From contig NZ_PGES01000001.1 in assembly GCF_002797895.1 (NCBI RefSeq), positions 6,076,001-6,140,000 on the forward strand: a stretch of 64,000 nt of DNA, written 5' to 3'. Of this stretch, positions 35,239-42,542 are shown piece after piece. The notes under the pieces are model-generated. The model made no database searches and had not been told where the DNA came from. It was given only the letters and a program-made list of their open reading frames with translations. The position numbers and the translations under genes are program-made. Source of the stretch: Janthinobacterium sp. 67 (GTDB lineage Bacteria > Pseudomonadota > Gammaproteobacteria > Burkholderiales > Burkholderiaceae_D). Every line of letters begins with the position of its first letter. The stretch's first letter is position 1.

Positions 35239-35751
35239 TCATGACCACAGGCGCTGGCCCGACAGGTCGAGCTGGGTCAGGTACAGGCGCACGTCGAATT
35301 CGTACTGGTGGTATTGCGGTTCCATATACGTGCACAGCTTGTAGAACGCCTTGTCGTGCTGCTTTTCCTTGACGTGCGCCAGCTCGTGCACGGCGATCAT
35401 GCGCAGGAATTCCAGCGGCACTTCCTTGAACATGGTGGCCACGCGGATTTCATGCTTGGCCTTGAGCTTGCCGCCCTGCACGCGCGAAATCGAGGTGTGC
35501 AAGCCCAGCGCATGCTGGATCACATGGATCTTGCTGTCGAACGCCACCTTGTTGATGGGTTCCGCATTGCGCAGGAATTCATTCTTCAAGTCCTGCACAT
35601 ACTGGTATAAAGCCTTGTCGTTGCGCACATCGTGCGCGTTCGGATAGCGTTTCAACAAAACGTCGCCCAGCTTGTCCTGTGCGATCAGTTGCTGCACTTG
35701 CGCTTGCGTTTGTTCGGAATAGGCGCTCAGGTATTTCAGGGATGGCTGCAT
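35239..35751 (-). CDS. YgjP-like metallopeptidase (DUF45-type)
   Basis: A 170-residue cytosolic zinc peptidase-like protein. HELAH (in RMIAVHELAHVKEK) gives two zinc ligands and the general base; a further His pair occurs in HDKAFYKLCTYMEPQYHQYEF. This matches the YgjP/WLM-like HExxH group. Start uncertain: 35751 (MQPSLKYL) is preferred because the 18-codon upstream extension to 35805 looks non-coding, but neither has a strong ribosome binding site. Confidence 0.82.
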   Translation of the reverse strand: MQPSLKYLSAYSEQTQAQVQQLIAQDKLGDVLLKRYPNAHDVRNDKALYQYVQDLKNEFLRNAEPINKVAFDSKIHVIQHALGLHTSISRVQGGKLKAKHEIRVATMFKEVPLEFLRMIAVHELAHVKEKQHDKAFYKLCTYMEPQYHQYEFDVRLYLTQLDLSGQRLWS

Positions 35752-35929
35752 GCGGGGAAGGGCGGGGCGTGGCGCGGAGGTGTCGGTAAGGCGAGAATGT
35801 ACCATACCGCCGCGCCCGGCGCTGCGCCAACCCTTGCACGGGGCCGCCAGGGCCGCCCCGTGCCTTCCTGCGTCAAGCTGCGCGCTACCGTGCCGAGCCG
35901 CTCAGCCCGGCCAGTCCCGCCAGCCCTCG

Positions 35930-36307
35930 TCAGCCCTTGTCGTCTTCGTCCTTGCCGCCCTGCCGGCCAGTGCTGCTGCGCGCCGTCGTGCCGCGGCTTT
36001 CATTGGCGCGCTGGGCCGATTGCCGGCTTTCGCCGCCCTTGCGGCCGATTTCCGCCATGTGTTCGCGGTTACGGCTGACGGCTTCGCCGCCTTTCTGCCC
36101 GGCACGGCGTGCTTCTTCCGAGTCGAATTCATGCGCCGTGCCTTTTTGATGGGCTGCCTGGCCGCCCTTGCTGGCAATTTCGCGTTGCTGTTCCTCGTTC
36201 ATGGCGGCGAAACCGCGCTTGCTCGTGCCTTTGCCGCTGCCCGATTCGCCGGCTTTCTGGCTGCTGCCAGCGCCTTTGCCCTGTTCATTACCTTGATTGC
36301 TAGCCAT
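35930..36307 (-). CDS. KGG-repeat stress protein (YciG/con-10-like)
   Basis: A 125-residue hydrophilic protein that should be largely disordered. Repeated GG/KGG units such as REIASKGGQAAHQKG, RRAGQKGGEAVSRNREHMAEIGRKGGES are the signature of YciG-type stress proteins induced by osmotic or stationary-phase stress. The AAGGAGAG site supports the start at 36307. A phasin gene lies just upstream on the same strand (47 bases), so both may be induced together. Confidence 0.85.
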   Translation of the reverse strand: MASNQGNEQGKGAGSSQKAGESGSGKGTSKRGFAAMNEEQQREIASKGGQAAHQKGTAHEFDSEEARRAGQKGGEAVSRNREHMAEIGRKGGESRQSAQRANESRGTTARSSTGRQGGKDEDDKG

Positions 36308-36354
36308 GTCGCTCTCCTTGCTGTCGAGTGGGGTCAAGTGGTCAATGCAGGTGT

Positions 36355-36867
36355 TCAATGCGCCTGCTCGGATTGCCTGCTGGTTTCGTGGTTGCGGCCC
36401 GCGCCATCGCGGTGGCCCGTGGCATGCATTTTTTCGATCATTTCACGCTGGCGCTGCGTGGCTTTTTCCGTCTCTTCCGCCGTCTTGCGTACCACTTCGT
36501 CGGCGAAAGCCACGGCCGTGCGGCTCGCTTCGGGCAGGTGGTTCTCTGCCGTGCGGTTCATCTCGACATTGGCGTTGGCGACGAGATTGCCGAGTTGCTG
36601 CTGGTACTGGCGCAGCTTGTCGCCGCCCGGCTGCACCTGGGCGGCGGCCAGCGACATGAACTCGCCCGTGTCGCGCGCACACAGCAGTTGCTGGCTGGCG
36701 CTGCTCCATTCCTGCAGCAAGTCTTGCGCCAGCCGCAGATGCAGCTCGCTCAGTTGCTGCACTGTATCGAACATCTTGCGCGATAGTTCCGTGGCGAAAT
36801 TGCACTGGGCCTCGAGATGGGACTTCAGGGCGGGGCTGAAACTGGGGGACATACTGTTTGTGAACAT
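36355..36867 (-). CDS. Phasin family protein
   Basis: A 170-residue PHA-granule surface protein. The pattern LKSHLEAQCNFATELSRKMFDTVQQLSELHLRLAQDLL with repeated amphipathic helices is that of the common phasin domain (PhaP-like), with a charged tail (HRDGAGRNHETS). GAGGTAG precedes the ATG. A perfect 18-bp palindrome sits 33 bases upstream. It is the second phasin in the window. Confidence 0.85.
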   Translation of the reverse strand: MFTNSMSPSFSPALKSHLEAQCNFATELSRKMFDTVQQLSELHLRLAQDLLQEWSSASQQLLCARDTGEFMSLAAAQVQPGGDKLRQYQQQLGNLVANANVEMNRTAENHLPEASRTAVAFADEVVRKTAEETEKATQRQREMIEKMHATGHRDGAGRNHETSRQSEQAH

Positions 36868-37212
36868 GTTCTACCTCAATGAAAAGCGGATCCAGAAAAC
36901 ACCCGGTGCACCGGGTGCGGCGTATGGTGAAACAAGCAAAGGGATAGACGCCCAACGGCGCGCCAGGTTCCATGGCCGATGCCGGTTTGGCGTGAGAATG
37001 GGGTCTGGCAGATGAAAAAACGCGGTGACTTTGTGCCAGATCAAATGAACGTCAATCAGCCTGCCGCAGTCGGCAGCCATGCCGCTTGTGTGGAAAATGC
37101 ATGTTTACTGGCCCGGGCGTGCGACAATAGCCGGCTCGCGGCAGCGCAGCCGATGGCCGGCGCGCGTGGCTGAGCCGAGCATCGCCTTACTTTTTGACCT
37201 ATTTCCGCGACC
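36868..37212. other. Divergent intergenic region between phasin and purU
   Basis: About 345 bases. It contains the phasin-side palindrome (36900-36917) and an AT-containing stretch TTTACTGGCC...GACAATAG near 37103-37130 that may be a purU promoter. No other gene-like frame with a ribosome binding site was accepted. Confidence 0.5.
36900..36917. promoter_or_regulatory. Perfect 18-bp palindrome upstream of the phasin gene
   Basis: CACCCGGTGCACCGGGTG equals its reverse complement. It lies 33-50 bases upstream of the phasin start codon on the minus strand, a position where a dimeric regulator such as PhaR could bind. No phaR gene is in the window. Confidence 0.5.
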
Positions 37213-38094
37213 ATGACGCATCCCGAATACATCCTGACCCTGTCCTGCCTGGACCAGCGCGGCATCGTGCACCGCGTCTCCGGCTTCCTGGCCGAGCGCG
37301 GCTGCAACATCCTCGATTCCGCCCAGTTCGGCGACCAGGAATCGCAGCTGTTCTTCATGCGCGTGCATTTCGCGCTGGAAGACGGCGCCGTCAGCGACGC
37401 CCAGCTGCGCAGCGATTTTGCCGACCTGTCGCAAGCCATGCAGTTGAATGGCCCCTTCCACGGCCAGCTGCACGATGCGCGCGTCAAGCCGCGCGTGATG
37501 CTGATGGTGTCGAAGATCGGCCATTGCCTGAACGATTTGCTGTTCCGCTACAAGAGCGGTTTGCTGAACGTGGAAATTCCCGCCATCGTGTCGAACCACA
37601 TGGAGTTCTACCAGCTGGCGGCCAGCTACAATATTCCCTTCCACCACCTGCCGCTGGCGGCCGGCGCGCCGGAAGCGGCCAAGCTGGCGCAGGAAGCGAA
37701 GATCATCGACTTGATGGACACGCACAAGATCGACCTGGTGGTGCTGGCGCGCTACATGCAAATCCTGTCGCCGGGCCTGTGCCAGGCACTCGACGGCCGC
37801 GCCATCAATATCCACCATTCCTTCCTGCCCAGCTTCAAGGGCGCCAAGCCGTATGCGCAGGCGCATCACCGCGGCGTCAAGCTGATCGGCGCGACGGCCC
37901 ATTTCGTCACGGGCGACCTGGACGAAGGCCCGATCATCGAGCAGGACGTCGAGCGCGTCGACCATGCGATGGATGCGGAAACCCTGACGGCCATCGGCCG
38001 CGACGTGGAATGCGTCGTGCTGGCACGCGCCGTAAAATGGTTCGTCGAGCACCGCATCTTGAAAAATGGCGACAAGACGGTGGTTTTCCGCTGA
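37213..38094 (+). CDS. purU: Formyltetrahydrofolate deformylase
   Basis: A 293-residue enzyme that hydrolyses 10-formyl-tetrahydrofolate to formate and tetrahydrofolate, supplying formate for purine synthesis and balancing one-carbon pools. The N-terminal ACT domain (ILTLSCLDQRGIVHRVSGFLAERGCNILD) is the regulatory part. The C-terminal formyltransferase fold has the Asn-His-Asp catalytic trio in AINIHHSFLPSFKGA (HSFLPSFKG loop) and HFVTGDLDEGPIIEQ. It is the usual length of the family. yaeQ follows 39 bases later. Confidence 0.95.
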   Translation: MTHPEYILTLSCLDQRGIVHRVSGFLAERGCNILDSAQFGDQESQLFFMRVHFALEDGAVSDAQLRSDFADLSQAMQLNGPFHGQLHDARVKPRVMLMVSKIGHCLNDLLFRYKSGLLNVEIPAIVSNHMEFYQLAASYNIPFHHLPLAAGAPEAAKLAQEAKIIDLMDTHKIDLVVLARYMQILSPGLCQALDGRAINIHHSFLPSFKGAKPYAQAHHRGVKLIGATAHFVTGDLDEGPIIEQDVERVDHAMDAETLTAIGRDVECVVLARAVKWFVEHRILKNGDKTVVFR

Positions 38095-38133
38095 TACCGA
38101 CTTCACTATTTACTTTACCGAGACAGAAACACG

Positions 38134-38676
38134 ATGGCCCTCAAAGCAACAATTTTCAAATGCGATCTGCAGATCGCCGACATGGACCGCAATTACTACC
38201 AGGATCACGCGCTGACCCTGGCGCGCCACCCGTCCGAGACGGACGAGCGCATGATGGTGCGCCTGCTGGCGTTCGCCATCCACGCCGACGAGGCGCTGAC
38301 GTTTACCAAGGGCCTGTTCGACACGGAAGAGCCCGACCTGTGGCAGAAAGACCTGACGGGCGCCATCCAGCTGTGGATCGAAGTAGGCCAGCCCGACGAA
38401 AAGCGCATCCTGAAGGCTTGCGGCCGTTCGGAGCAGGTCATCGTCTACAGTTATGGCGCAACGAGCCACATCTGGTGGAAGCAGATCGCCAACAAGCTGG
38501 AGCGGGCGAAAAACCTGACCGTGATCAACCTGCCATCCGAGGCGGCGCAAGAGATGAGCAAGCTGGCGCAGCGCACGATGCAGCTGCAATGCACGATCCA
38601 GGATGGCCAGATCTGGCTGACGGACAGCGTCAACACGGTGCTGATCGACCGCGAACCGGTAAAGCCGGCCCGCTGA
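38134..38676 (+). CDS. yaeQ: YaeQ family protein
   Basis: A 180-residue protein of the PD-(D/E)XK-fold YaeQ family, whose members can compensate for loss of RfaH. The opening MALKATIFKCDLQIADMDRNYY and QKDLTGAIQLWIEVGQPDEKRI are family hallmarks. Biochemical activity is not established. It is followed by a shared bidirectional terminator. Confidence 0.92.
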   Translation: MALKATIFKCDLQIADMDRNYYQDHALTLARHPSETDERMMVRLLAFAIHADEALTFTKGLFDTEEPDLWQKDLTGAIQLWIEVGQPDEKRILKACGRSEQVIVYSYGATSHIWWKQIANKLERAKNLTVINLPSEAAQEMSKLAQRTMQLQCTIQDGQIWLTDSVNTVLIDREPVKPAR

Positions 38677-38697
38677 TGCCTGCTGTCTGAAACGCAA

Positions 38698-38723
38698 AAA
38701 AGCCCGGAGCGATCCGGGCTTTT
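38698..38723. terminator. Bidirectional Rho-independent terminator
   Basis: AAAAGCCCGGA-GCGA-TCCGGGCTTTT, with A- and T-runs on both flanks, between yaeQ and the convergent GIN-domain gene. Confidence 0.85.
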
Positions 38724-38737
38724 CTCATTGTGATTGA

Positions 38738-39517
38738 TCAATTCGGTGCTGCGCCCAGGCGCTTGATGCTGCTCGAACGCTGCATGCTGCGGCTGATGCG
38801 CGGATCTCCGTAGTAGTTCACTTCGCCCGAACCGCCGATGCTGATGGTCAGGTCCTCCTTGGCCCACACGGTGGCTTCGCCCGAGCCGCCGATGCTCACC
38901 TGCACTTCGCGCGCGGCAAGGCGGCCTGCCTGGATATTGCCCGAGCCGCCGATCGATGCCGTCAGTTGCTCCGTCTTGCCGCTGGCCTTGAAGCCGCCGC
39001 TGCCGCCGATGGCGACTGAAACCTGGCGGCTGTCGAGGTCGCGCGCGTTGATGGAGCCGGAGCCGCCCACGTCGAAGCGCAGGTTCTCGGCGCGCAAGCC
39101 CGTTGCCGTGATGTTGCCCGAGCCGCCCACGCTGACGCGTTCCACCTGGCGCGCCTGGATGACGATGGTCAGGCTGCTCTGGCGGAAGTTGGCGTTGCGC
39201 TTGGCGGGGCGGATGCGCAGGGTGCCGTTTTCCACGGCCGTGTCGATCAGCGGCAGGATATTGTCGTCCGCTTCGATGGTGATGCTGTCCGTGTTGCCGA
39301 TGCGCAGTTCGACATTGCCCGGCACGTTCAGCGCCACGGCATGGAAACTGCCTACGTCGCGCGTCTGCTTTTGCAGCTTGCCGCTGCCCTGGATGCTGTT
39401 GCCGGAAATCCAGTCGAGCGGCGAGGCCAGGGCCGGCGCGGCCGGGATGGCCAGCGCGCAGGCGGCCAGCAGCATGGCGGCGCCGGCATGGCGGCGGTGG
39501 AAAAGTGGCTGTGTCAT
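38738..39517 (-). CDS. GIN-domain (DUF2807) secreted protein
   Basis: A 259-residue exported protein with a signal peptide of about 31 residues (cleaved near APALA). The mature part is a right-handed beta-helix-like domain built on repeats of the form VGGSGN or IGGSG (four or more copies, with strands of about 20 residues), typical of the putative auto-transporter adhesin head GIN domain. Function is poorly known; often envelope-stress linked. AGGGAGC precedes the ATG at 39517. Confidence 0.85.
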   Translation of the reverse strand: MTQPLFHRRHAGAAMLLAACALAIPAAPALASPLDWISGNSIQGSGKLQKQTRDVGSFHAVALNVPGNVELRIGNTDSITIEADDNILPLIDTAVENGTLRIRPAKRNANFRQSSLTIVIQARQVERVSVGGSGNITATGLRAENLRFDVGGSGSINARDLDSRQVSVAIGGSGGFKASGKTEQLTASIGGSGNIQAGRLAAREVQVSIGGSGEATVWAKEDLTISIGGSGEVNYYGDPRISRSMQRSSSIKRLGAAPN

Positions 39518-39705
39518 TCTTGCTCCCTGTTTTGAATTGATCTGCACGCATGGTATGCCAGCCGGCCGCGCCCGCGTATCGCCCTGCGACAGACTGCGCC
39601 AGCGGCGGCATGGAATGCAGAAGGCTGCGACAGGATGGCATGAGGTATCATGCCGGTATTGGACTTACGACGGCCGGCACGCGCTGGCCACACTACTGGA
39701 ATTAC

Positions 39706-40341
39706 ATGCTGATCATCACCATCAAACAGGGCAAGGAAAAGAGCTTGCTGGGCCAATCGTGGATATACGCGTCCGCGATCGAAAAAGTCGAAGGCAAGCC
39801 GCAGGAAAAAATGAAGCCCGGCTCGACGGCCATCGTGCAAAGCTCCTCGAAGCAGTTCATTGCCCGCGCCGCCTACAATTCGAAGTCGCAGATCCGCGCG
39901 CGCATCTGGAGCTTCAAGGAAGACGAACCGGTCGACCACGCGCTGATCAAGCGCCGGGTCAAGGCCGCCATCGAGAAAAAACTGCCAGCCATCAAAAAGG
40001 CGGGCGAAAACCAGCTGCTGACCCTGATCAAGGGCGAAGACGAGGGCTTGCCCGGCCTGGTGGTGCAGCTGTTTGGCGGCGTGCAAGGCTATCTGATCTG
40101 CGAATTCAATGCCGGCGGCGTCGACGCGTGGAAAGTGGCCATCGTGCAATCGCTGATGGCGTCCACCGGTTGCGCCAACGTGTACGAGCGCTGCGACGAC
40201 CTGATGCGCAAGGGCGAAGGCTTGCCCCTGATCGACGGCGCCCTGGCCGGCGAGGAGCCGCCCGATGAAGTCATGCTGACGGATAACGGCGTACGCTATG
40301 CGCTGGACCTCAAGACGGGGCACAAGAGCAAGTTCCGCTGA
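39706..40341 (+). CDS. RlmI-like protein without methyltransferase domain
   Basis: A 211-residue protein that aligns throughout with the N-terminal half of the 23S rRNA m5C1962 methyltransferase RlmI. It begins TIKQGKEKSLLGQSWIYASAIEKVEGK (the PUA-like domain start) and continues through QIRARIWSF, GEDEGLPGLVVQLFGG, NVYERCDDLMRKGEG and ALDLKTGHKSKF. In RlmI the last stretch is GHKTGYYLDQR and then the SAM-binding domain; here it stops at GHKSKFR. The gene ends 18 bases before a strong terminator, so the catalytic domain is truly absent and not merely displaced by a frameshift. An RNA-binding role is plausible. Ribosome binding site weak (TGGA). Confidence 0.82.
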   Translation: MLIITIKQGKEKSLLGQSWIYASAIEKVEGKPQEKMKPGSTAIVQSSSKQFIARAAYNSKSQIRARIWSFKEDEPVDHALIKRRVKAAIEKKLPAIKKAGENQLLTLIKGEDEGLPGLVVQLFGGVQGYLICEFNAGGVDAWKVAIVQSLMASTGCANVYERCDDLMRKGEGLPLIDGALAGEEPPDEVMLTDNGVRYALDLKTGHKSKFR

Positions 40342-40357
40342 GGACTGCTGTGGTTCA

Positions 40358-40389
40358 TGAAAAAGCCGGCGCGAGCCGGCTTTTTCATG
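40358..40389. terminator. Bidirectional Rho-independent terminator
   Basis: ATGAAAAAGCCGGC-GCGA-GCCGGCTTTTTCAT, a fully symmetrical 14-bp arm with A- and T-runs, between the RlmI-like gene and the convergent cytochrome operon. Confidence 0.87.
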
Positions 40390-40393
40390 TCTC

Positions 40394-41668
40394 CTATTCC
40401 AGCGGCACGCTGCGGTATCTGTTCACCTCCAGGGCCGACACGGCCGGCGCATCATTGCCCCACGACGCGCGCAGAAAGGTCACCACGGCCGCCACTTCCG
40501 CGTCATCCATGACGGGGCCGAACGGCGGCATGCCGTAGGGGCGCGGGTTGCCTTTTGTCCCGGGCGCGAAGCCGCCGTTGAGCACGAGGCGGATGGCGTT
40601 GACGGCCGACTGCGTCGTCAGCGCGCGGTTGCCGGCCAGTGGCGGGTAGCCCGGTGGCACGCCCTTGCCGTCGGCCTGGTGGCAGCTTGCGCATTGCGCC
40701 TCATACAGTTTCGCGCCCAGCGCCAGTTGCTGCCTGGCTTGCTCCGACGTGTCGCGCGGCGCCCGTTGCGCAGGCTGCGCGGGGCCGGGCATGCTTTTCA
40801 GATAGACGGCCATCGCCTGCACGTCGGCCGTGCTCATGTGCTGCAAGCTTTGCCGCACGACTTCCGCCATGGGGCCGAAGACGGTGGCGCGCGGCGACAC
40901 GCCCGTTTGCAGCAATTCCACGATATGCGCCGTATCCCAGTCGCCCAGGCCCGCTTCCGCATCCGACGTCAGCGACGGCGCGTACCAGCCCAGCACGGGG
41001 ATCAGGCCGCCCGACAGGCCGTCGTCGCTGCCGCCCAGGGTAGTGCGGCTGCTATGGCAGGCGCTGCAGTGGCCCAGGCCCTGCACCAGGTAGGCGCCGC
41101 GGTTCCATTCCATGCTTTTGTTTGTGAGCGGCTGGTACACGCCCGGCTTGAAATACAGGGCGCGCCAGGCGGCCAGCGCGATCTGCTGATTGTAGGGAAA
41201 GCGCAGCGCATGCGGTGCGTTCGCCTGTTTGTGCGGCGGCACGCTCTGGAAATACGCGTACAGGGCGTCGCTGTCCTCGCGCTGCACCTTGGTGTAGCTG
41301 GTGTAAGGAAAGGCCGGATACAGCAAGCGGCCATCCTTGGACTTGCCGTTGTGGATGGCGCGCCAGAAATCGTCAGCCGTCCAGTTGCCGATGCCCGTTT
41401 CCTTGTCGGCCGTGATGTTGGGCGAGAGCACCTTGCCGAACGGCGTCTGCAAGGCCCGTCCGCCCGCGTAAGGTACGCCGCCGCGCGTCGTGTGGCAGGC
41501 CATGCAGTCGCCCGCCTTGGCCAGGTAGGCGCCGCGCGCGACCAGCTGTTCCTGGCTCAGGGGGCTGGCCACGGCGGGTGGACCCGCGTCGTCGCCCGGG
41601 TACAGCACGAACCTGGCGCCGGCCGCGCCGATGGCCACGATGGCGGCCGCGATCATCCATTTTTTCAT
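40394..41668 (-). CDS. Triheme c-type cytochrome, alcohol/gluconate dehydrogenase-type subunit
   Basis: A 424-residue periplasmic or membrane-anchored cytochrome. An N-terminal membrane helix (MKKWMIAAAIVAIGAAGARFVLY) anchors it. Three heme motifs occur: CMACH (near residue 56), CSACH (near 205) and CASCH (near 336), each followed by distal methionine-bearing regions. Three-heme cytochromes of this kind are the membrane electron acceptors of flavin or quinoprotein dehydrogenases. Its start overlaps the upstream diheme gene by four bases. No dehydrogenase gene adjoins; the GMC enzyme at 24.8 kb is a candidate partner only by family. Confidence 0.88.
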   Translation of the reverse strand: MKKWMIAAAIVAIGAAGARFVLYPGDDAGPPAVASPLSQEQLVARGAYLAKAGDCMACHTTRGGVPYAGGRALQTPFGKVLSPNITADKETGIGNWTADDFWRAIHNGKSKDGRLLYPAFPYTSYTKVQREDSDALYAYFQSVPPHKQANAPHALRFPYNQQIALAAWRALYFKPGVYQPLTNKSMEWNRGAYLVQGLGHCSACHSSRTTLGGSDDGLSGGLIPVLGWYAPSLTSDAEAGLGDWDTAHIVELLQTGVSPRATVFGPMAEVVRQSLQHMSTADVQAMAVYLKSMPGPAQPAQRAPRDTSEQARQQLALGAKLYEAQCASCHQADGKGVPPGYPPLAGNRALTTQSAVNAIRLVLNGGFAPGTKGNPRPYGMPPFGPVMDDAEVAAVVTFLRASWGNDAPAVSALEVNRYRSVPLE

Positions 41669-42399
41669 GGCGCCACCTGCGCGCTGGAACCGGGCACGCC
41701 GCCGCAATGCAGCGGCAAGGGCAGGGCGATGCTGCTGGCGGGGCGCGCGTCGGCGCTGGCCACCTGCGTGCCCAGCCAGGCCGAGACGGCGCCCACGTCC
41801 GCGTCGGACAGGCGCTGCGCCACTTGCGCCATGCAGTCGGGCGCGTGGGCGCGGCGGATGCCGTTCTTCCACGCGCCCAGCTGGGCGTTGATATAGTCAC
41901 GCGGCAAGCCCAGCAAGCCGGGGATGGCGGGCGCCACGCCGGCCAGCTGCTGGCCGTGGCAGGCGATACAGGCGGGAATCTTGTTGCCGGCGTCACCGCG
42001 CAGCACCAGTTGCTGTCCCCGCGCCAGGGCCGATGCGCCGGCGCCGCTGGGCTGGGCCGGCGGCGGGGCAGGGTGTTGTGCCGCAAAATATTCGGCGATT
42101 TCGCGCAGATAATCGTCCGGCAAGTGTTCGACCATGTAGTTCATCATCGGATACTGACGCCGTCCCTCGCGAAAATTCAGCAGCTGGTTGTACAGGTAGC
42201 CGGCAGGCTTGCCGGCGATGCGGGGAAAGAAGGCGTCGTGCTTTTCCTGTTGCGCATGACAGGACGTGCACGCCTTGATGCGCTGCTCCAGGCTGTCGTG
42301 GCTGGCGGAGATGGCAGCGGGCGCGGCCAGCGCCATGCCGGGCAGCACGAGGGCCAGTGCCAGCATGGAGAGGGAATGCGGTAGCATGGAGAGTTGCAT
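41665..42399 (-). CDS. Diheme cytochrome c (c4-like)
   Basis: A 244-residue periplasmic cytochrome. After a signal peptide of about 25 residues (cleaved near ALA) come two heme sites, CTSCH and CIACH, each followed by an MxxM- or MAQV-type methionine region, as in cytochrome c4. It overlaps the triheme gene by four bases, so both are co-translated and probably pass electrons in a relay. ATG 42399 is preferred to a TTG two codons earlier. It lies divergent to a MocR-type regulator. Confidence 0.87.
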   Translation of the reverse strand: MQLSMLPHSLSMLALALVLPGMALAAPAAISASHDSLEQRIKACTSCHAQQEKHDAFFPRIAGKPAGYLYNQLLNFREGRRQYPMMNYMVEHLPDDYLREIAEYFAAQHPAPPPAQPSGAGASALARGQQLVLRGDAGNKIPACIACHGQQLAGVAPAIPGLLGLPRDYINAQLGAWKNGIRRAHAPDCMAQVAQRLSDADVGAVSAWLGTQVASADARPASSIALPLPLHCGGVPGSSAQVAP

Positions 42400-42497
42400 G
42401 GACAATAGCCTGTCTCGTCGGTCGATGTGGTGTACCGGTGTTGCTGCCCGGCTAATTTTTATGAGCCTAGCATATACCGGGTGCTGTCACTGTAACA

Positions 42498-42530
42498 GGA
42501 TCAGTTGTGCAATAAAACCACGGATCAGTT
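42498..42530. promoter_or_regulatory. Direct repeats GGATCAGTT upstream of the MocR-type gene
   Basis: Two exact 9-bp copies at 42498-42506 and 42522-42530, 24 bp apart, lie just before the TTG start at 42543. MocR/GntR regulators of this type bind direct repeats in their own control regions. The cytochrome operon starts divergently about 100 bases away. Confidence 0.5.
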
Positions 42531-42542
42531 TGAGGAGCAGGG

